Assembly (NCBI GenBank): GCA_964616465.1
Contig: CAZTTO010000006.1
Coordinates: 119,458 to 183,457, forward strand
DNA length: 64,000 nucleotides
DNA from: JAFLBI01 sp964616465
GTDB taxonomy: Bacteria > Bacteroidota > Bacteroidia > Chitinophagales > Chitinophagaceae
Reading direction: 5' to 3'
Every line of letters starts with the position of its first letter. Position 1 is the stretch's first letter. A model generated the notes under the pieces. The model searched no databases. It had not been told where the DNA came from and worked only from the letters and a program-made list of their open reading frames with translations. The translations under genes were made by a program, and so were the position numbers. Shown here piece by piece: positions 8,783 to 17,141 of the stretch.

Positions 8783-10681
8783 TTATTTTACTTCTTCGTA
8801 TTGTGCATCTTCTACGTGATCTCCTGCATTACTTGCATTTGATTGCGGTCCTGCATCACCAGTTGGTGCTGCACCAGCTTGTTGTGCTTTGTAAATTTCT
8901 TCACTTGCAGCTGTCCAAGCAGTGTTCATTTCCGCCATAGCTGTATCAATTGCAGCTATATCTTGCGATTGATGAGCCGACTTTAATTTTTCTAATGCAC
9001 TTTCAATAGGTGCTTTTTTATCCGCAGGAATTTTATCACCAAACTCTTTTAATTGCTTTTCAGTTTGGAAGATTAAACTATCGGCCTGATTCACTTTTTC
9101 TACTTTCTCACGAGCTGCTTTATCTTCTGCTTCATGCGCTTTAGCTTCAGACTTCATGCGCTCTATTTCTTCCTTGCTAAGTCCACTACCCGCTTCAATG
9201 CGAATCTTCTGCTCTTTACCAGTACCCTTATCTTTAGCACTTACATGCAACAAACCGTTTGCATCAATGTCGAATGTTACTTCAATTTGAGGAACTCCGC
9301 GTGGTGCTGGAGGAATACCATCTAAGTTGAAAATTCCTAGGCTCTTATTCTGATTCGCCATTGGACGCTCTCCTTGTAGTACGTGAATTTGTACGCCAGG
9401 CTGATTGTCGCTAGCTGTAGAGAACACTTCTGTTTTCTTAGTAGGAATGGTTGTGTTAGAAGGAATCATAGTAGTCATTACTCCACCCATGGTTTCAATT
9501 CCAAGGCTTAATGGAGTTACGTCTAACAACAACACGTCTTTCACTTCCCCAGTCAATACGGCACCCTGGATTCCAGCTCCAATAGCAACCACCTCATCTG
9601 GGTTAACACCCTTGTTAGGCTTCTTACCAAAGAACTTCTCTACAATTTCTTGTACTTTAGGAATACGTGTTGAACCTCCAACTAAAATTACTTCATCTAT
9701 ATCGTTGGTGCTGTAACCAGCATCTTTCAAAGCAGCTTCACAAGGTTTCAAACAACGCTCAAATAAATTATCAGCAAGTGCTTCAAACTTGGCACGAGTT
9801 AATTTTTTCACTAAGTGCTTAGGCACTCCATCAACTGCTGTGATATAAGGTAAGTTGATTTCAGTTTCAGATGATGCACTCAATTCAATTTTCGCCTTTT
9901 CAGCAGCTTCTTTCAAACGCTGTAAAGCCATTGGGTCTTTACGCAAATCAATTGCTTCATCTGTTTTAAATTCTTCAGCCAACCAATCCATGATTACTTT
10001 ATCAAAATCATCACCACCTAAGTGTGTATCACCGTTGGTTGATTTTACTTCAAATACTCCATCACCCAAATCAAGGATAGAAATATCGAATGTACCACCT
10101 CCTAAATCGAATACAGCAATCTTTTGATCTTTCCCTTTTTTATCTAAACCATAAGCCAAAGCTGCTGCAGTTGGTTCGTTCACAATTCTGCGAACTACTA
10201 AACCGGCAATCTCTCCAGCTTCTTTTGTAGCCTGACGTTGTGCATCGTTGAAATAAGCAGGAACGGTAATAACAGCTTCAGTTACTTCAGTGCCTAAATA
10301 GTCTTCAGCAGTTTTCTTCATTTTCTGTAAAACCATTGCTGAGATTTCCTGTGGCGTGTATAAACGTCCGTCTATATCAACACGAACTGTGTTGTTATCA
10401 CCTTTTGTTACTTTATAGCTCCAATGACTAATCTCTTCAGTAACCTCGTCGAAACGACGCCCCATAAAACGCTTCACACTGCTGATGGTATTGTGCGGGT
10501 TGGTAATAGCCTGACGCTTTGCAGGATCACCTACCTTACGCTCACCATTCTTTAAAAAGCCCACCACTGAGGGGGTTGTACGACGACCTTCTTCGTTGGC
10601 AATTACCACAGGCTCGTTACCTTCCATAACAGAAACGCAACTGTTGGTTGTACCCAGGTCAATTCCTATAATCTTTCCCAT
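8783..10681 (-). CDS. dnaK: Chaperone protein DnaK (Hsp70)
   Basis: 632-residue cytosolic Hsp70 that folds client proteins with a J-protein and GrpE. The start is MGKIIGIDLGTTNSCVSVME (ATG 10681); a frame extending further upstream adds 11 unlikely residues. The ATPase domain carries IAVFDLGGGTFDISIL and VILVGGSTRIPKVQEIV; the substrate-binding domain has the linker DVLLLDVTPLSLGIET and IPTKKTEVFSTASDNQ; the C-terminal lid ends in the family EEVK. Neither dnaJ nor grpE lies next to it, so it is not in a classical grpE-dnaK-dnaJ operon. It has its own terminator. No heat-shock promoter (CIRCE or sigma-32 type) was recognised upstream. Confidence 0.98.
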   Translation of the reverse strand: MGKIIGIDLGTTNSCVSVMEGNEPVVIANEEGRRTTPSVVGFLKNGERKVGDPAKRQAITNPHNTISSVKRFMGRRFDEVTEEISHWSYKVTKGDNNTVRVDIDGRLYTPQEISAMVLQKMKKTAEDYLGTEVTEAVITVPAYFNDAQRQATKEAGEIAGLVVRRIVNEPTAAALAYGLDKKGKDQKIAVFDLGGGTFDISILDLGDGVFEVKSTNGDTHLGGDDFDKVIMDWLAEEFKTDEAIDLRKDPMALQRLKEAAEKAKIELSASSETEINLPYITAVDGVPKHLVKKLTRAKFEALADNLFERCLKPCEAALKDAGYSTNDIDEVILVGGSTRIPKVQEIVEKFFGKKPNKGVNPDEVVAIGAGIQGAVLTGEVKDVLLLDVTPLSLGIETMGGVMTTMIPSNTTIPTKKTEVFSTASDNQPGVQIHVLQGERPMANQNKSLGIFNLDGIPPAPRGVPQIEVTFDIDANGLLHVSAKDKGTGKEQKIRIEAGSGLSKEEIERMKSEAKAHEAEDKAAREKVEKVNQADSLIFQTEKQLKEFGDKIPADKKAPIESALEKLKSAHQSQDIAAIDTAMAEMNTAWTAASEEIYKAQQAGAAPTGDAGPQSNASNAGDHVEDAQYEEVK

Positions 10682-10751
10682 AGTTCTTGAATTAATTGAT
10701 TTGCAATAGGTCAATCTTCATGCCATGGTATGGTAGTGTGAAAAAATGTCA

Positions 10752-10785
10752 TAAAAAAAGCCTGCAAGCAAGGTACTTACAGGCT
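10752..10785 (-). terminator. Rho-independent terminator after the GH13 gene
   Basis: Minus-strand stem AGCCTGTAAG (10785-10776) / CTTGCAGGCT (10768-10759) with one G.T-type wobble position, then seven T residues. It separates the amylase-like gene from dnaK. Confidence 0.87.
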
Positions 10786-10806
10786 AATTCATGTCAGTTG
10801 TTGGTT

Positions 10807-12186
10807 TTAATAAGTATATACTTTGTAACCCCAAGCAGGTAAACTCCACTGCTGTCCAGCTTCTAAAGCATCTTTTGCTCCAGAAAACAGCTCAGTAGCT
10901 TTACCCGAAACCAAGGTGTTCTTAGTTGAAAATTGTTGTTGTTTATCTGACAAATTGAGTAGTACCAGTACCTTTTTATCGCCTTTTTGTCGTACATAAG
11001 CATAAATTGCAGCATCCTGGTCGGTTGCAAGTTTAGTGAAACCGGCGTTTGCACTTAATGCTGCATTTGATTTTCTTAATTCCAATAGCTTTTTATAAAA
11101 AGGGGCTCTTTCGTATTTTCCGAATGTAATGGTGTCTTTCACAAAAAACTTCAGGCTGTCTAAGAATGGCTCTTCTTGACCACAGTAAATCAGAGGAAGT
11201 GTCCTTTTAATGGTTTGGGTCATTACAGCAAAAGGCGCGTGTACAGCTCCTGGCATTGTTAGAAAATCTGCTCCATTCCAACTGTTCTCATCGTGGTTGC
11301 TGGTGAAATACATACGAATTGCATTAGGAACAAAAGCAGTATCATGTTTTAAAATAATACTATCCATTGCATGCGCAGGAGCTTTCCCTTTTGCAATTTC
11401 TTTCATCTTGGCAAAATCCTCCCAAGCATAGCTAGCATCAAATCCAGCAGAGTGTAAACTAGGACGATCGCCTTCAGCCAACATGAAAATGTTTTTCATC
11501 TTCTTCAATTCAGGAATACACTTCGCCCAAAATGAATCGGGTACTTCTCCAGCTACATCACATCTAAAACCGTCAATATCGGTTTCTCTAATCCAAAACT
11601 GCATGGCTGCAATCATGCTGTCCACCATTTGCGGATTATTATAATTCAGCTTGCGCGTGTCTGACCAGTCATACTGACTAATAGGCTGACCAGTTTTAGG
11701 ATCTTTCACATAAAAATCGGGATGCTGTTGCAACCAAGCATGATCAGCACCACTATGAGTTGGCACCCAGTCAATGATCACTTTAAAACCCTTACTATGC
11801 GCCTGCTTTACCAAAGCCTTCCAATCGTCCATATTACCATATTCTGGGTTAATAGCAGTATAATCAGCAACTGCATAATAACTGCCTAATTCAGTTGTAT
11901 CCCGCTTCCTATCCTTCATGCTAATTGGGTGAATAGGCATGAACCACAGAGTTTGAACCCCCATCTCTTTTAGTCGATCCAAATGAGCTGAAAAAGCCTT
12001 AAAAGTACCTTCCGGCGTTATTTGTCGAGTATTGACTTCATAAATATTTCCCTGCATAATCCATGCAGGATGCCCATCTTCTTGGGCTGCATCGTTTTGA
12101 GATGCATTGTCTTTGTTTTCTTGTAAGAAACATCCTTGTAACAGAAAAAATACCGCCACAAGGAATGACCAGTTAATAGTTCGCAT
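10807..12186 (-). CDS. Alpha-amylase family glycoside hydrolase (GH13), lipoprotein
   Basis: 459 residues from ATG 12186; the N-terminus NWSFLVAVFFLLQGC is a lipoprotein signal with C19 as the lipid-anchored residue. The GH13 (beta/alpha)8 barrel is complete: region I VIIDWVPTHSG (about 137-146), nucleophile D210 in IDGFRCDVAG, acid/base E238 in FMLAEGD, and the H298-D299 pair in FTSNHDEN; a short C-terminal beta domain follows (about 390-459). It should cleave alpha-glucan or maltooligosaccharide linkages in the periplasm or on the cell surface. The exact specificity is unclear. It is not next to a Sus locus, but it could supply the starch-type substrate that SusC/D-like proteins elsewhere in the window handle (inference). 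Confidence 0.9.
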   Translation of the reverse strand: MRTINWSFLVAVFFLLQGCFLQENKDNASQNDAAQEDGHPAWIMQGNIYEVNTRQITPEGTFKAFSAHLDRLKEMGVQTLWFMPIHPISMKDRKRDTTELGSYYAVADYTAINPEYGNMDDWKALVKQAHSKGFKVIIDWVPTHSGADHAWLQQHPDFYVKDPKTGQPISQYDWSDTRKLNYNNPQMVDSMIAAMQFWIRETDIDGFRCDVAGEVPDSFWAKCIPELKKMKNIFMLAEGDRPSLHSAGFDASYAWEDFAKMKEIAKGKAPAHAMDSIILKHDTAFVPNAIRMYFTSNHDENSWNGADFLTMPGAVHAPFAVMTQTIKRTLPLIYCGQEEPFLDSLKFFVKDTITFGKYERAPFYKKLLELRKSNAALSANAGFTKLATDQDAAIYAYVRQKGDKKVLVLLNLSDKQQQFSTKNTLVSGKATELFSGAKDALEAGQQWSLPAWGYKVYTY

Positions 12187-12285
12187 GACAAGCTGAATTT
12201 GTTTCGGTAAAAATAAGGATAATATGTAAAATGTACACATTAAAAGCTCTTTTTTCTACCACCCGAAATGTATTTTCTTTGTAAC

Positions 12286-13350
12286 ATGTCTGAACCTCTT
12301 TATTATGGCACTTATTTGCACTTAGACAAAGTGCTCGACGCCCAACATCCCGTTAGTTTTCAGCCCGGAAACGAGCCTGCACACGACGAAATGCTATTTA
12401 TAAGCATTCACCAAGCTTATGAAATTTGGTTCAAACAAATTCTGTTTGAATTGGACTATTGTCTAAATATTTTCGGAAAGGAAGCCATCAACGATAATTC
12501 AGAAGACTTGAATTTGGTGAGACACCGACTGAAAAGGGTTATTAAGATCTTGGAACTTTTGAACCAACAAGTGCATGTATTAGATACCATGACTCCACTC
12601 GACTTTCTTGAGTTTAGAAATTTGCTCACGCCTTCGTCGGGTTTTCAAAGCATGCAGTTTAGACTAATTGAAGCAAAGCTCGGATTGCAGTTGGAACAAA
12701 GACATCATGCTGATTATTATAAAAGAACCAACGAAGGTGGTTTTACAGAAAAGGACTACAAAAACATCTCTTCCACAGAAGCTTCTCCCAACCTATTACA
12801 AAGAGTGAATAATTGGTTGGAAAGAATGCCATTTTTTGACATTGCTTTTTGGCCTGATTGTACAAACGCTGAACCTGAAAATCATCCATTTTGGATAGCA
12901 TACAAACAAGTATATATAACTGGATTGACAGACAGAGAAAAAAACAAAGTGCAAGATTTTGATCAGCTTTTTTTTGAAAAAGGTAATGATGCCAATATTG
13001 CTAAGCCCTTGTTTTCAAGTGCTGCAATGAGATCTGCATTATTTATAATGTTATACCGCGACTTCCCGGTATTCCAAACCTCTTACCAAATATTAGATGC
13101 ACTCATTGAAATTGACCATCTTTTGAGTACTTGGCGCCATAAGCATTTAGTGATGGTAAGAAGAATGATAGGAATGCGTGTTGGCACAGGTAACACAAGT
13201 GGAGCTGGTTATTTGGAGGGAGCATTGCAAAAACATTTTGTATATCGAGATTTATCAGGCTTATCAACCTTCCTCATCGAAAGAAAAAAGCTTCCTCATC
13301 TTCCTGAAACTTTATTAGCTCACTTAGGATTTGCACCTTTGAAAAAATAA
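12286..13350 (+). CDS. kynA: Tryptophan 2,3-dioxygenase
   Basis: Haem-dependent dioxygenase that opens L-tryptophan to N-formylkynurenine, first step of the kynurenine pathway. 354 residues from MSEPLYYGTYLHL; a start six codons earlier (12268) is possible. Family motifs: FISIHQAYEIWFKQILFEL with the distal-pocket histidine, SGFQSMQFRLIEAKLGL with the substrate arginine, and near the C-terminus RHKHLVMVRRMIGMRVGTG with the probable haem-ligand histidine, followed by GNTSGAGYLEG. No other kynurenine gene is adjacent. It begins a run of five closely spaced plus-strand genes. Confidence 0.93.
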   Translation: MSEPLYYGTYLHLDKVLDAQHPVSFQPGNEPAHDEMLFISIHQAYEIWFKQILFELDYCLNIFGKEAINDNSEDLNLVRHRLKRVIKILELLNQQVHVLDTMTPLDFLEFRNLLTPSSGFQSMQFRLIEAKLGLQLEQRHHADYYKRTNEGGFTEKDYKNISSTEASPNLLQRVNNWLERMPFFDIAFWPDCTNAEPENHPFWIAYKQVYITGLTDREKNKVQDFDQLFFEKGNDANIAKPLFSSAAMRSALFIMLYRDFPVFQTSYQILDALIEIDHLLSTWRHKHLVMVRRMIGMRVGTGNTSGAGYLEGALQKHFVYRDLSGLSTFLIERKKLPHLPETLLAHLGFAPLKK

Positions 13351-13352
13351 TT

Positions 13353-13763
13353 ATGAAAAAATTGATTTATCTCTTGTTGCTTGCTGCCATGTTTGCATCA
13401 TGCAGATCTACTTCAGAATCGGCTCCAGAGCCCGCAGAATCGGCACTTGAAGCGGGAAGAGAATTTGTGGATGCTTGTTTGAAAGGCAATTTTATTCGCG
13501 CAAAGTTGTATATGTTAGACAATGTTGCGAATGAAGGATTATTAGCAGATGCTGAGCAAAAATACCGACAGCTTGATAGAACAGAACGACAACAATACAG
13601 GGAGGCTTCCATCATTATTGAACAACAAGAAGCACTAGATGAGAAAAGCACCATTATTTATTACAAAAATTCTTACGATAAAGAGGCACGAAAAATAAAA
13701 GTGGTACAACAAGGAAAAGAATGGCTTGTCGATTTTGCATATACCTTTAATCCAAATTTATGA
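13353..13763 (+). CDS. DUF4878-like lipoprotein
   Basis: 136 residues, lipobox FASC at C17 after LIYLLLLAAM, so an outer- or inner-membrane-anchored periplasmic protein. The mature part (ESALEAGREFVDACLKGNF, KVVQQGKEWLVDFAYTF) fits the cystatin/NTF2-like DUF4878 pattern, in which a helix is followed by a sheet; no enzymatic residues are evident. It starts 2 bp after kynA and its stop overlaps the fluoride-channel start by 4 bp (ATGA), so the three genes are translationally coupled. Confidence 0.7.
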   Translation: MKKLIYLLLLAAMFASCRSTSESAPEPAESALEAGREFVDACLKGNFIRAKLYMLDNVANEGLLADAEQKYRQLDRTERQQYREASIIIEQQEALDEKSTIIYYKNSYDKEARKIKVVQQGKEWLVDFAYTFNPNL

Positions 13764-14122
13764 TTTGGACGAACTTCTTCTATGTTGGACTTGGTGGTAT
13801 GCTTGGAAGTGTATTGCGCTATTGGGTGGGATGTTTGATTCCTGCAACTTGGTTTCCAATGGGTACGCTTACTGTTAATTTGATTGGAAGCTTTGCATTG
13901 GGTGCTTTTACTGGATTAGCAGCAAAAAGCCACCTATCTCCTACCCTTCTTCTACTTTTGGGTACAGGCTTATGTGGAGGCTTTACAACTTTTTCAACTT
14001 TTAGTAATGAGGTTCTAATATTAATTCAGTCTGCAAAATGGACAACTGTAATTGGATATGTAATTGCCTCTGTTTTAGGAGGAGTGGTTTTTGCATGGTT
14101 AGGATATATATTCTTTAAATAA
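13760..14122 (+). CDS. crcB: Fluoride-specific ion channel FluC/CrcB
   Basis: 120-residue inner-membrane protein with four transmembrane helices. It works as a dual-topology dimer that exports fluoride. Diagnostic strings are GGMLGSVLRYWVGCL near the N-terminus, TLTVNLIGSFALGAFTG with the conserved asparagine, and GLCGGFTTFSTFSNEV, whose phenylalanine/threonine track lines the fluoride path and whose GGFTTFST segment holds the central sodium. It overlaps the DUF4878-like gene by 4 bp. No fluoride riboswitch was recognised upstream. Confidence 0.95.
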   Translation: MIWTNFFYVGLGGMLGSVLRYWVGCLIPATWFPMGTLTVNLIGSFALGAFTGLAAKSHLSPTLLLLLGTGLCGGFTTFSTFSNEVLILIQSAKWTTVIGYVIASVLGGVVFAWLGYIFFK

Positions 14123-14132
14123 AATTCAATCT

Positions 14133-14675
14133 ATGACAAACGTATTGCACCCCTGGCATGGGGTTGAGTGTGGAGAACAAGCCCCAAGAATTGTAAATGC
14201 AATTATTGAGATCCCTCAAGGTTCGAGATGTAAGTATGAAATTGATAAGGATTCTGGATTACTTAAATTAGACCGCGTTATTTTCTCTTCATTTTACTAT
14301 CCCGTAAACTATGGTTTTATACCACAAACCTATGGAGATGATAAAGATCCGCTTGACATTTTGGTGATCACTTCACTTCCAGTTGTGCCACTTACATTAA
14401 TGCAAGCAAAAGTAATTGGTGTAATGCAGATGATTGATAGTGGCGATGCCGATGATAAAATTATTGCAGTTGCCAACAATGATCCAGCTGTATATCATTA
14501 CAATAATATTGAAGAATTGCCTCGACACTTTTTTGAGGAATTACGTCACTTCTTTGAAGAATACAAAAGATTGGAAAAGAAAACAGTTGTTGTAGAAGAA
14601 TTTGGCGACAAATCGGCTGCCTTGCAAATTGTTGAAGCAGGGATAGATTTGTATAAAAAACATTTCAAAAAATAA
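14133..14675 (+). CDS. ppa: Inorganic pyrophosphatase, family I
   Basis: 180-residue soluble enzyme that hydrolyses pyrophosphate to phosphate and so drives biosynthetic reactions. Family I features: RCKYEIDKDSGLLKLDRV, YPVNYGFIPQTYGDDKDPLD with the signature DxDPxD metal-binding aspartates, and AVANNDPAV with a further aspartate. It sits 10 bp after the fluoride channel. Pyrophosphatase is one of the enzymes fluoride inhibits strongly, so the pairing of the two genes makes sense (inference from known inhibition). Confidence 0.95.
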   Translation: MTNVLHPWHGVECGEQAPRIVNAIIEIPQGSRCKYEIDKDSGLLKLDRVIFSSFYYPVNYGFIPQTYGDDKDPLDILVITSLPVVPLTLMQAKVIGVMQMIDSGDADDKIIAVANNDPAVYHYNNIEELPRHFFEELRHFFEEYKRLEKKTVVVEEFGDKSAALQIVEAGIDLYKKHFKK

Positions 14676-14686
14676 ATTAAAAAAAC

Positions 14687-15112
14687 ATGCGTATGACCAC
14701 CATCATCATTTTGCTACTTATTGGTTTAGCTGCTGGTATGCTGAGCGGCATGGTTGGCATTGGTGGCGGGGTTGTAATTGTACCCGCATTGGTTTATTTT
14801 TTGGCTTTCTCTCAAAAAACCGCTCAGGGAACATCTTTAGCTATGCTCATGTTTCCAGTTGGCATTTTAGGAGTATGGCAATACTACAAACAAGGGCATG
14901 TAGATTTTAAAATTGTTGTTTTTGTGGCACTCGGTTTTATTCTAGGCAGCTTAATTGGTAGCAAAGTATCACTCGGAATGAGCGACGATAAAGTGAAAAA
15001 ATTCTTCGGTATTGTTATGCTTTTGGTAAGCCTCAAAATGTTATTTTTCGACAAAAAAAAGCCTGATGCAAAGGCTCAAACCAATACTGTGACAGAAGTT
15101 AAAAAAATCTAA
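14687..15112 (+). CDS. TauE/SafE (DUF81) family membrane protein, half-size
   Basis: 141 residues with about four transmembrane helices. The N-terminal LIGLAAGMLSGMVGIGGGV (glycine-rich loop) and SQKTAQGTSLAMLMFPVG are typical of one repeat of TauE/SafE transporters, proposed exporters of sulfite or sulfonates. Usual members are about 250 residues with two repeats; this one has only one and ends with a charged Lys-rich tail (DKKKPDAKAQ). Half-size members occur in Bacteroidota and may dimerise (known pattern plus inference). It follows ppa by 11 bp. Confidence 0.8.
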   Translation: MRMTTIIILLLIGLAAGMLSGMVGIGGGVVIVPALVYFLAFSQKTAQGTSLAMLMFPVGILGVWQYYKQGHVDFKIVVFVALGFILGSLIGSKVSLGMSDDKVKKFFGIVMLLVSLKMLFFDKKKPDAKAQTNTVTEVKKI

Positions 15113-15174
15113 TTTTTATCCACAGACTTCAGATTAACCATTCAACCCATATCTTCGCAAAAAATTAGACATCC

Positions 15175-15333
15175 ATGGAAGCAAAAAAATCAAGAACAAA
15201 ATACTGGGCACTCTGCTTTTTCTGGACTGCTTTAATGGCAGCAATGCTCATTATGCCCGATTTCAGACAATGGTTTTGGTTAGCATTACCAGGTGCTACT
15301 ACTTATTTTGCACTAGGCATGGATATTATGTAG
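15175..15333 (+). CDS. Small hypothetical membrane protein (52 aa)
   Basis: An ATG at 15175 opens a 52-residue frame ending at TAG 15331-15333. The sequence begins EAKKSRTKYWALCFFWTAL and has two hydrophobic stretches (about 10-26 and 33-46), with positive charge at the N-terminus. I do not recognise a family. Support for a real gene: it lies between coding regions, it is preceded by a TATCTTCG promoter-like element and followed within 21 bp by a strong rho-independent terminator. It may be the last gene of the preceding run or have its own promoter. Confidence 0.6.
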   Translation: MEAKKSRTKYWALCFFWTALMAAMLIMPDFRQWFWLALPGATTYFALGMDIM

Positions 15334-15354
15334 TCTTAACTTGCTTAAAATACA

Positions 15355-15382
15355 AACCCCGTAGTATCTACGGGGTTTTTTT
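15355..15382 (+). terminator. Rho-independent terminator
   Basis: Perfect 10-bp stem AACCCCGTAG / CTACGGGGTT (15355-15364 and 15368-15377) with a TAT loop and a T-run to 15382. Ends the kynA-to-52-aa-peptide transcription unit; its T-run touches the stop of the convergent NlpC/P60 gene. Confidence 0.93.
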
Positions 15383-16178
15383 ATACATCAAATTCAACAA
15401 AACTACTTGGCACAATCCTTTTAATAATTCTTAACCGGTGCGTTCGCTCTCCAGAAACTTTATGCATAATTCCAACATGATCTATTGGATCTAAACGAAC
15501 AGATCCCGAGGCGTGCCAAATTTCTCCTGAATTAGCCATTATACCTACATGAATTATATTGCCTTGTTCATCATCAAAAAATGCCAAATCGCCACACTTC
15601 GCTTCTTGAATAAAACCCACAGGTTCGCCAAGTTGCGATTGATCGGCAGCATCTCTAGGCAATACTTGATGAAAAAAACGAAAAACCATCTGAGTAAACC
15701 CACTACAATCAACGCCAACAATAGATCTCCCTCCCCACAAATAGGGTACATGTAAAAAGTGATCCACCACCCATTTTATGGTTTCTGCATTAAAATGAGC
15801 TTCCGCAGCATTCCAAAATCGTCCTTCATACACCCAATCCATTTCAGAAAAACGAGCTTTTCCATGGTCAAATGCTGACAATGGCGAACCAAACAGCATG
15901 GTAATATGCTCTCCATTACAAGAAACTTCCCTAAAAGGGTCACCATTGATCATTTTAGGATGTGGCCCTTGCTCAATATTCCCATCTAACATTGATACCT
16001 GAAAACGGTGCACCCAACCTTCATAGCCATCGTATAAACATTTGACTTTCAGAAAGTCTTTTTCAGTCGATACTATTTCCATGTCTTCCATCAGCAAAAG
16101 CTGACTGACCATTTCAGAACGATGATCTGGCTCTTTACGTAATGGAGCTACTGTAACAATACATCTCGCAATTTTCAT
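15381..16178 (-). CDS. NlpC/P60 family peptidase with bacterial SH3-like N-terminus (C40)
   Basis: 265-residue cysteine peptidase that cleaves peptide stems of peptidoglycan or muropeptides, probably D-glutamyl-meso-diaminopimelate bonds. Residues 1-125 hold two SH3b-like segments (APLRKEPDHRSEMVSQLLL; DGYEGWVHRFQVS). The NlpC/P60 domain has C158 in GVDCSGFTQMVFRFF, H210 in IIHVGIM and H222 in EIWHASGSVRLD. No signal peptide is evident, so it may act on recycled cytosolic muropeptides, as proposed for some YkfC-like enzymes. Convergent with the small membrane peptide gene, divergent from an ECF sigma factor. Confidence 0.88.
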   Translation of the reverse strand: MKIARCIVTVAPLRKEPDHRSEMVSQLLLMEDMEIVSTEKDFLKVKCLYDGYEGWVHRFQVSMLDGNIEQGPHPKMINGDPFREVSCNGEHITMLFGSPLSAFDHGKARFSEMDWVYEGRFWNAAEAHFNAETIKWVVDHFLHVPYLWGGRSIVGVDCSGFTQMVFRFFHQVLPRDAADQSQLGEPVGFIQEAKCGDLAFFDDEQGNIIHVGIMANSGEIWHASGSVRLDPIDHVGIMHKVSGERTHRLRIIKRIVPSSFVEFDV

Positions 16179-16221
16179 GTTTTGAAGGTAGCATTTTGAT
16201 GAATTTCAAAAAAGCCCTATT

Positions 16222-16818
16222 TTGCAATGCTTGCAATCCAAATATTCTCATATCAGCGATCAGGACCTGTTACAAAAATTTTATCAGGAGCAAAACAACC
16301 AGTGGCTTGGAATTCTCTTACAGCGTTATACTTTATTGGTTTTAGGTGTTTGCATGAAATACTTGAAAAATGAAGAAAAAGCGAGAGATGCCACCCAACA
16401 GGTTGCTTACAAGGTTTTATACGAATTGCAAAAGCATCGAGTAGATCATTTTAAGAGTTGGTTGTATATGGTTGCAAAAAACCATTGTTTAATGCAGTTG
16501 AGAAATGCACATATGGTTTTGGATATCGACAATGTTCCATCAGATAAGTGGGCTGAGGAAGAATTCGACAAAGAACATCACTTGCAAAGAGAAATAACGC
16601 TGCACCACATGGAGCTTTCAATTGATGAGCTATCTAAGGAGCAAAGAACCTGTATTCAATTATTCTTCTACAACAAAAAAAGCTATGTAGAAATTTCAAG
16701 AGAAACAGGCTATACGGTTCAACAAGTGAAGAGTTATATCCAAAACGGGAAAAGGAATCTGAAGATTCTTCTGGATAAAAAAATGCATGTTGAAAAATGG
16801 AAAATAAAAGCGAGCTAA
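16222..16818 (+). CDS. ECF-type RNA polymerase sigma factor
   Basis: 198 residues. Region 2: LQRYTLLVLGVCMKYL, ARDATQQVAYKVLYEL, FKSWLYMVAKNHCLMQLR; region 4: EQRTCIQLFFYNKKSYVEI, QVKSYIQNGKRNLKILL. The in-frame start is TTG (16222, or TTG 16231); the nearby ATG at 16227 is out of frame. It shares NHCLMQLR and overall layout with the sigma factor at 6045. Its end overlaps the following anti-sigma-like gene by 22 bp. Divergent from the NlpC/P60 gene with about 40 bp between. Confidence 0.88.
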   Translation: MQCLQSKYSHISDQDLLQKFYQEQNNQWLGILLQRYTLLVLGVCMKYLKNEEKARDATQQVAYKVLYELQKHRVDHFKSWLYMVAKNHCLMQLRNAHMVLDIDNVPSDKWAEEEFDKEHHLQREITLHHMELSIDELSKEQRTCIQLFFYNKKSYVEISRETGYTVQQVKSYIQNGKRNLKILLDKKMHVEKWKIKAS

Positions 16819-17141
16819 TGCTTCAAGAAAAGGAATTGCTGGAATACCTTCAAAATGAAGGTGACAGTAATGCTGCGCATGATATAGAAGCGGCTATGCA
16901 GGAGGATCCTTTTTTGCATGATGCATTAGAAGGTCTTTCTCAGTTCAAAAGCACGCAACAAATTGAAAGCTTTGTAGGTGAAATTCAAACTGAAATACGA
17001 CGAAAAACAAGAAGAAAAAAAGGCTTAGATAGAAAATCTAAAATCTTTAAAGAAGATAATTGGGTGGTATTGGCAGCAATTGTTCTGGTGCTTGCTATTG
17101 CCATGGCTTATTTCTTTATACAATACTTAGGAACTATTTAA
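16797..17141 (+). CDS. Small anti-sigma-like single-pass membrane protein
   Basis: 114 residues: cytosolic helical part (1-85) with LLEYLQNEGDSNAAHDIE and EDPFLHDALEGLSQF, a basic stretch (RRKTRRKKGLDRKSK, 68-82) and one C-terminal membrane helix (about 89-110). The DPFLxDAxxG motif is shared with the protein at 6604, which also follows an ECF sigma factor, so this is inferred to be a short anti-sigma factor without a periplasmic domain. Its 3' end overlaps the convergent DUF3810 gene by 8 bp. Confidence 0.7.
   Translation: MENKSELMLQEKELLEYLQNEGDSNAAHDIEAAMQEDPFLHDALEGLSQFKSTQQIESFVGEIQTEIRRKTRRKKGLDRKSKIFKEDNWVVLAAIVLVLAIAMAYFFIQYLGTI

Noticed and set aside
14133..14675. Fluoride riboswitch upstream of crcB/ppa
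   Set aside because: The genes are packed with 4-11 bp gaps and no leader exists in which a riboswitch could lie.
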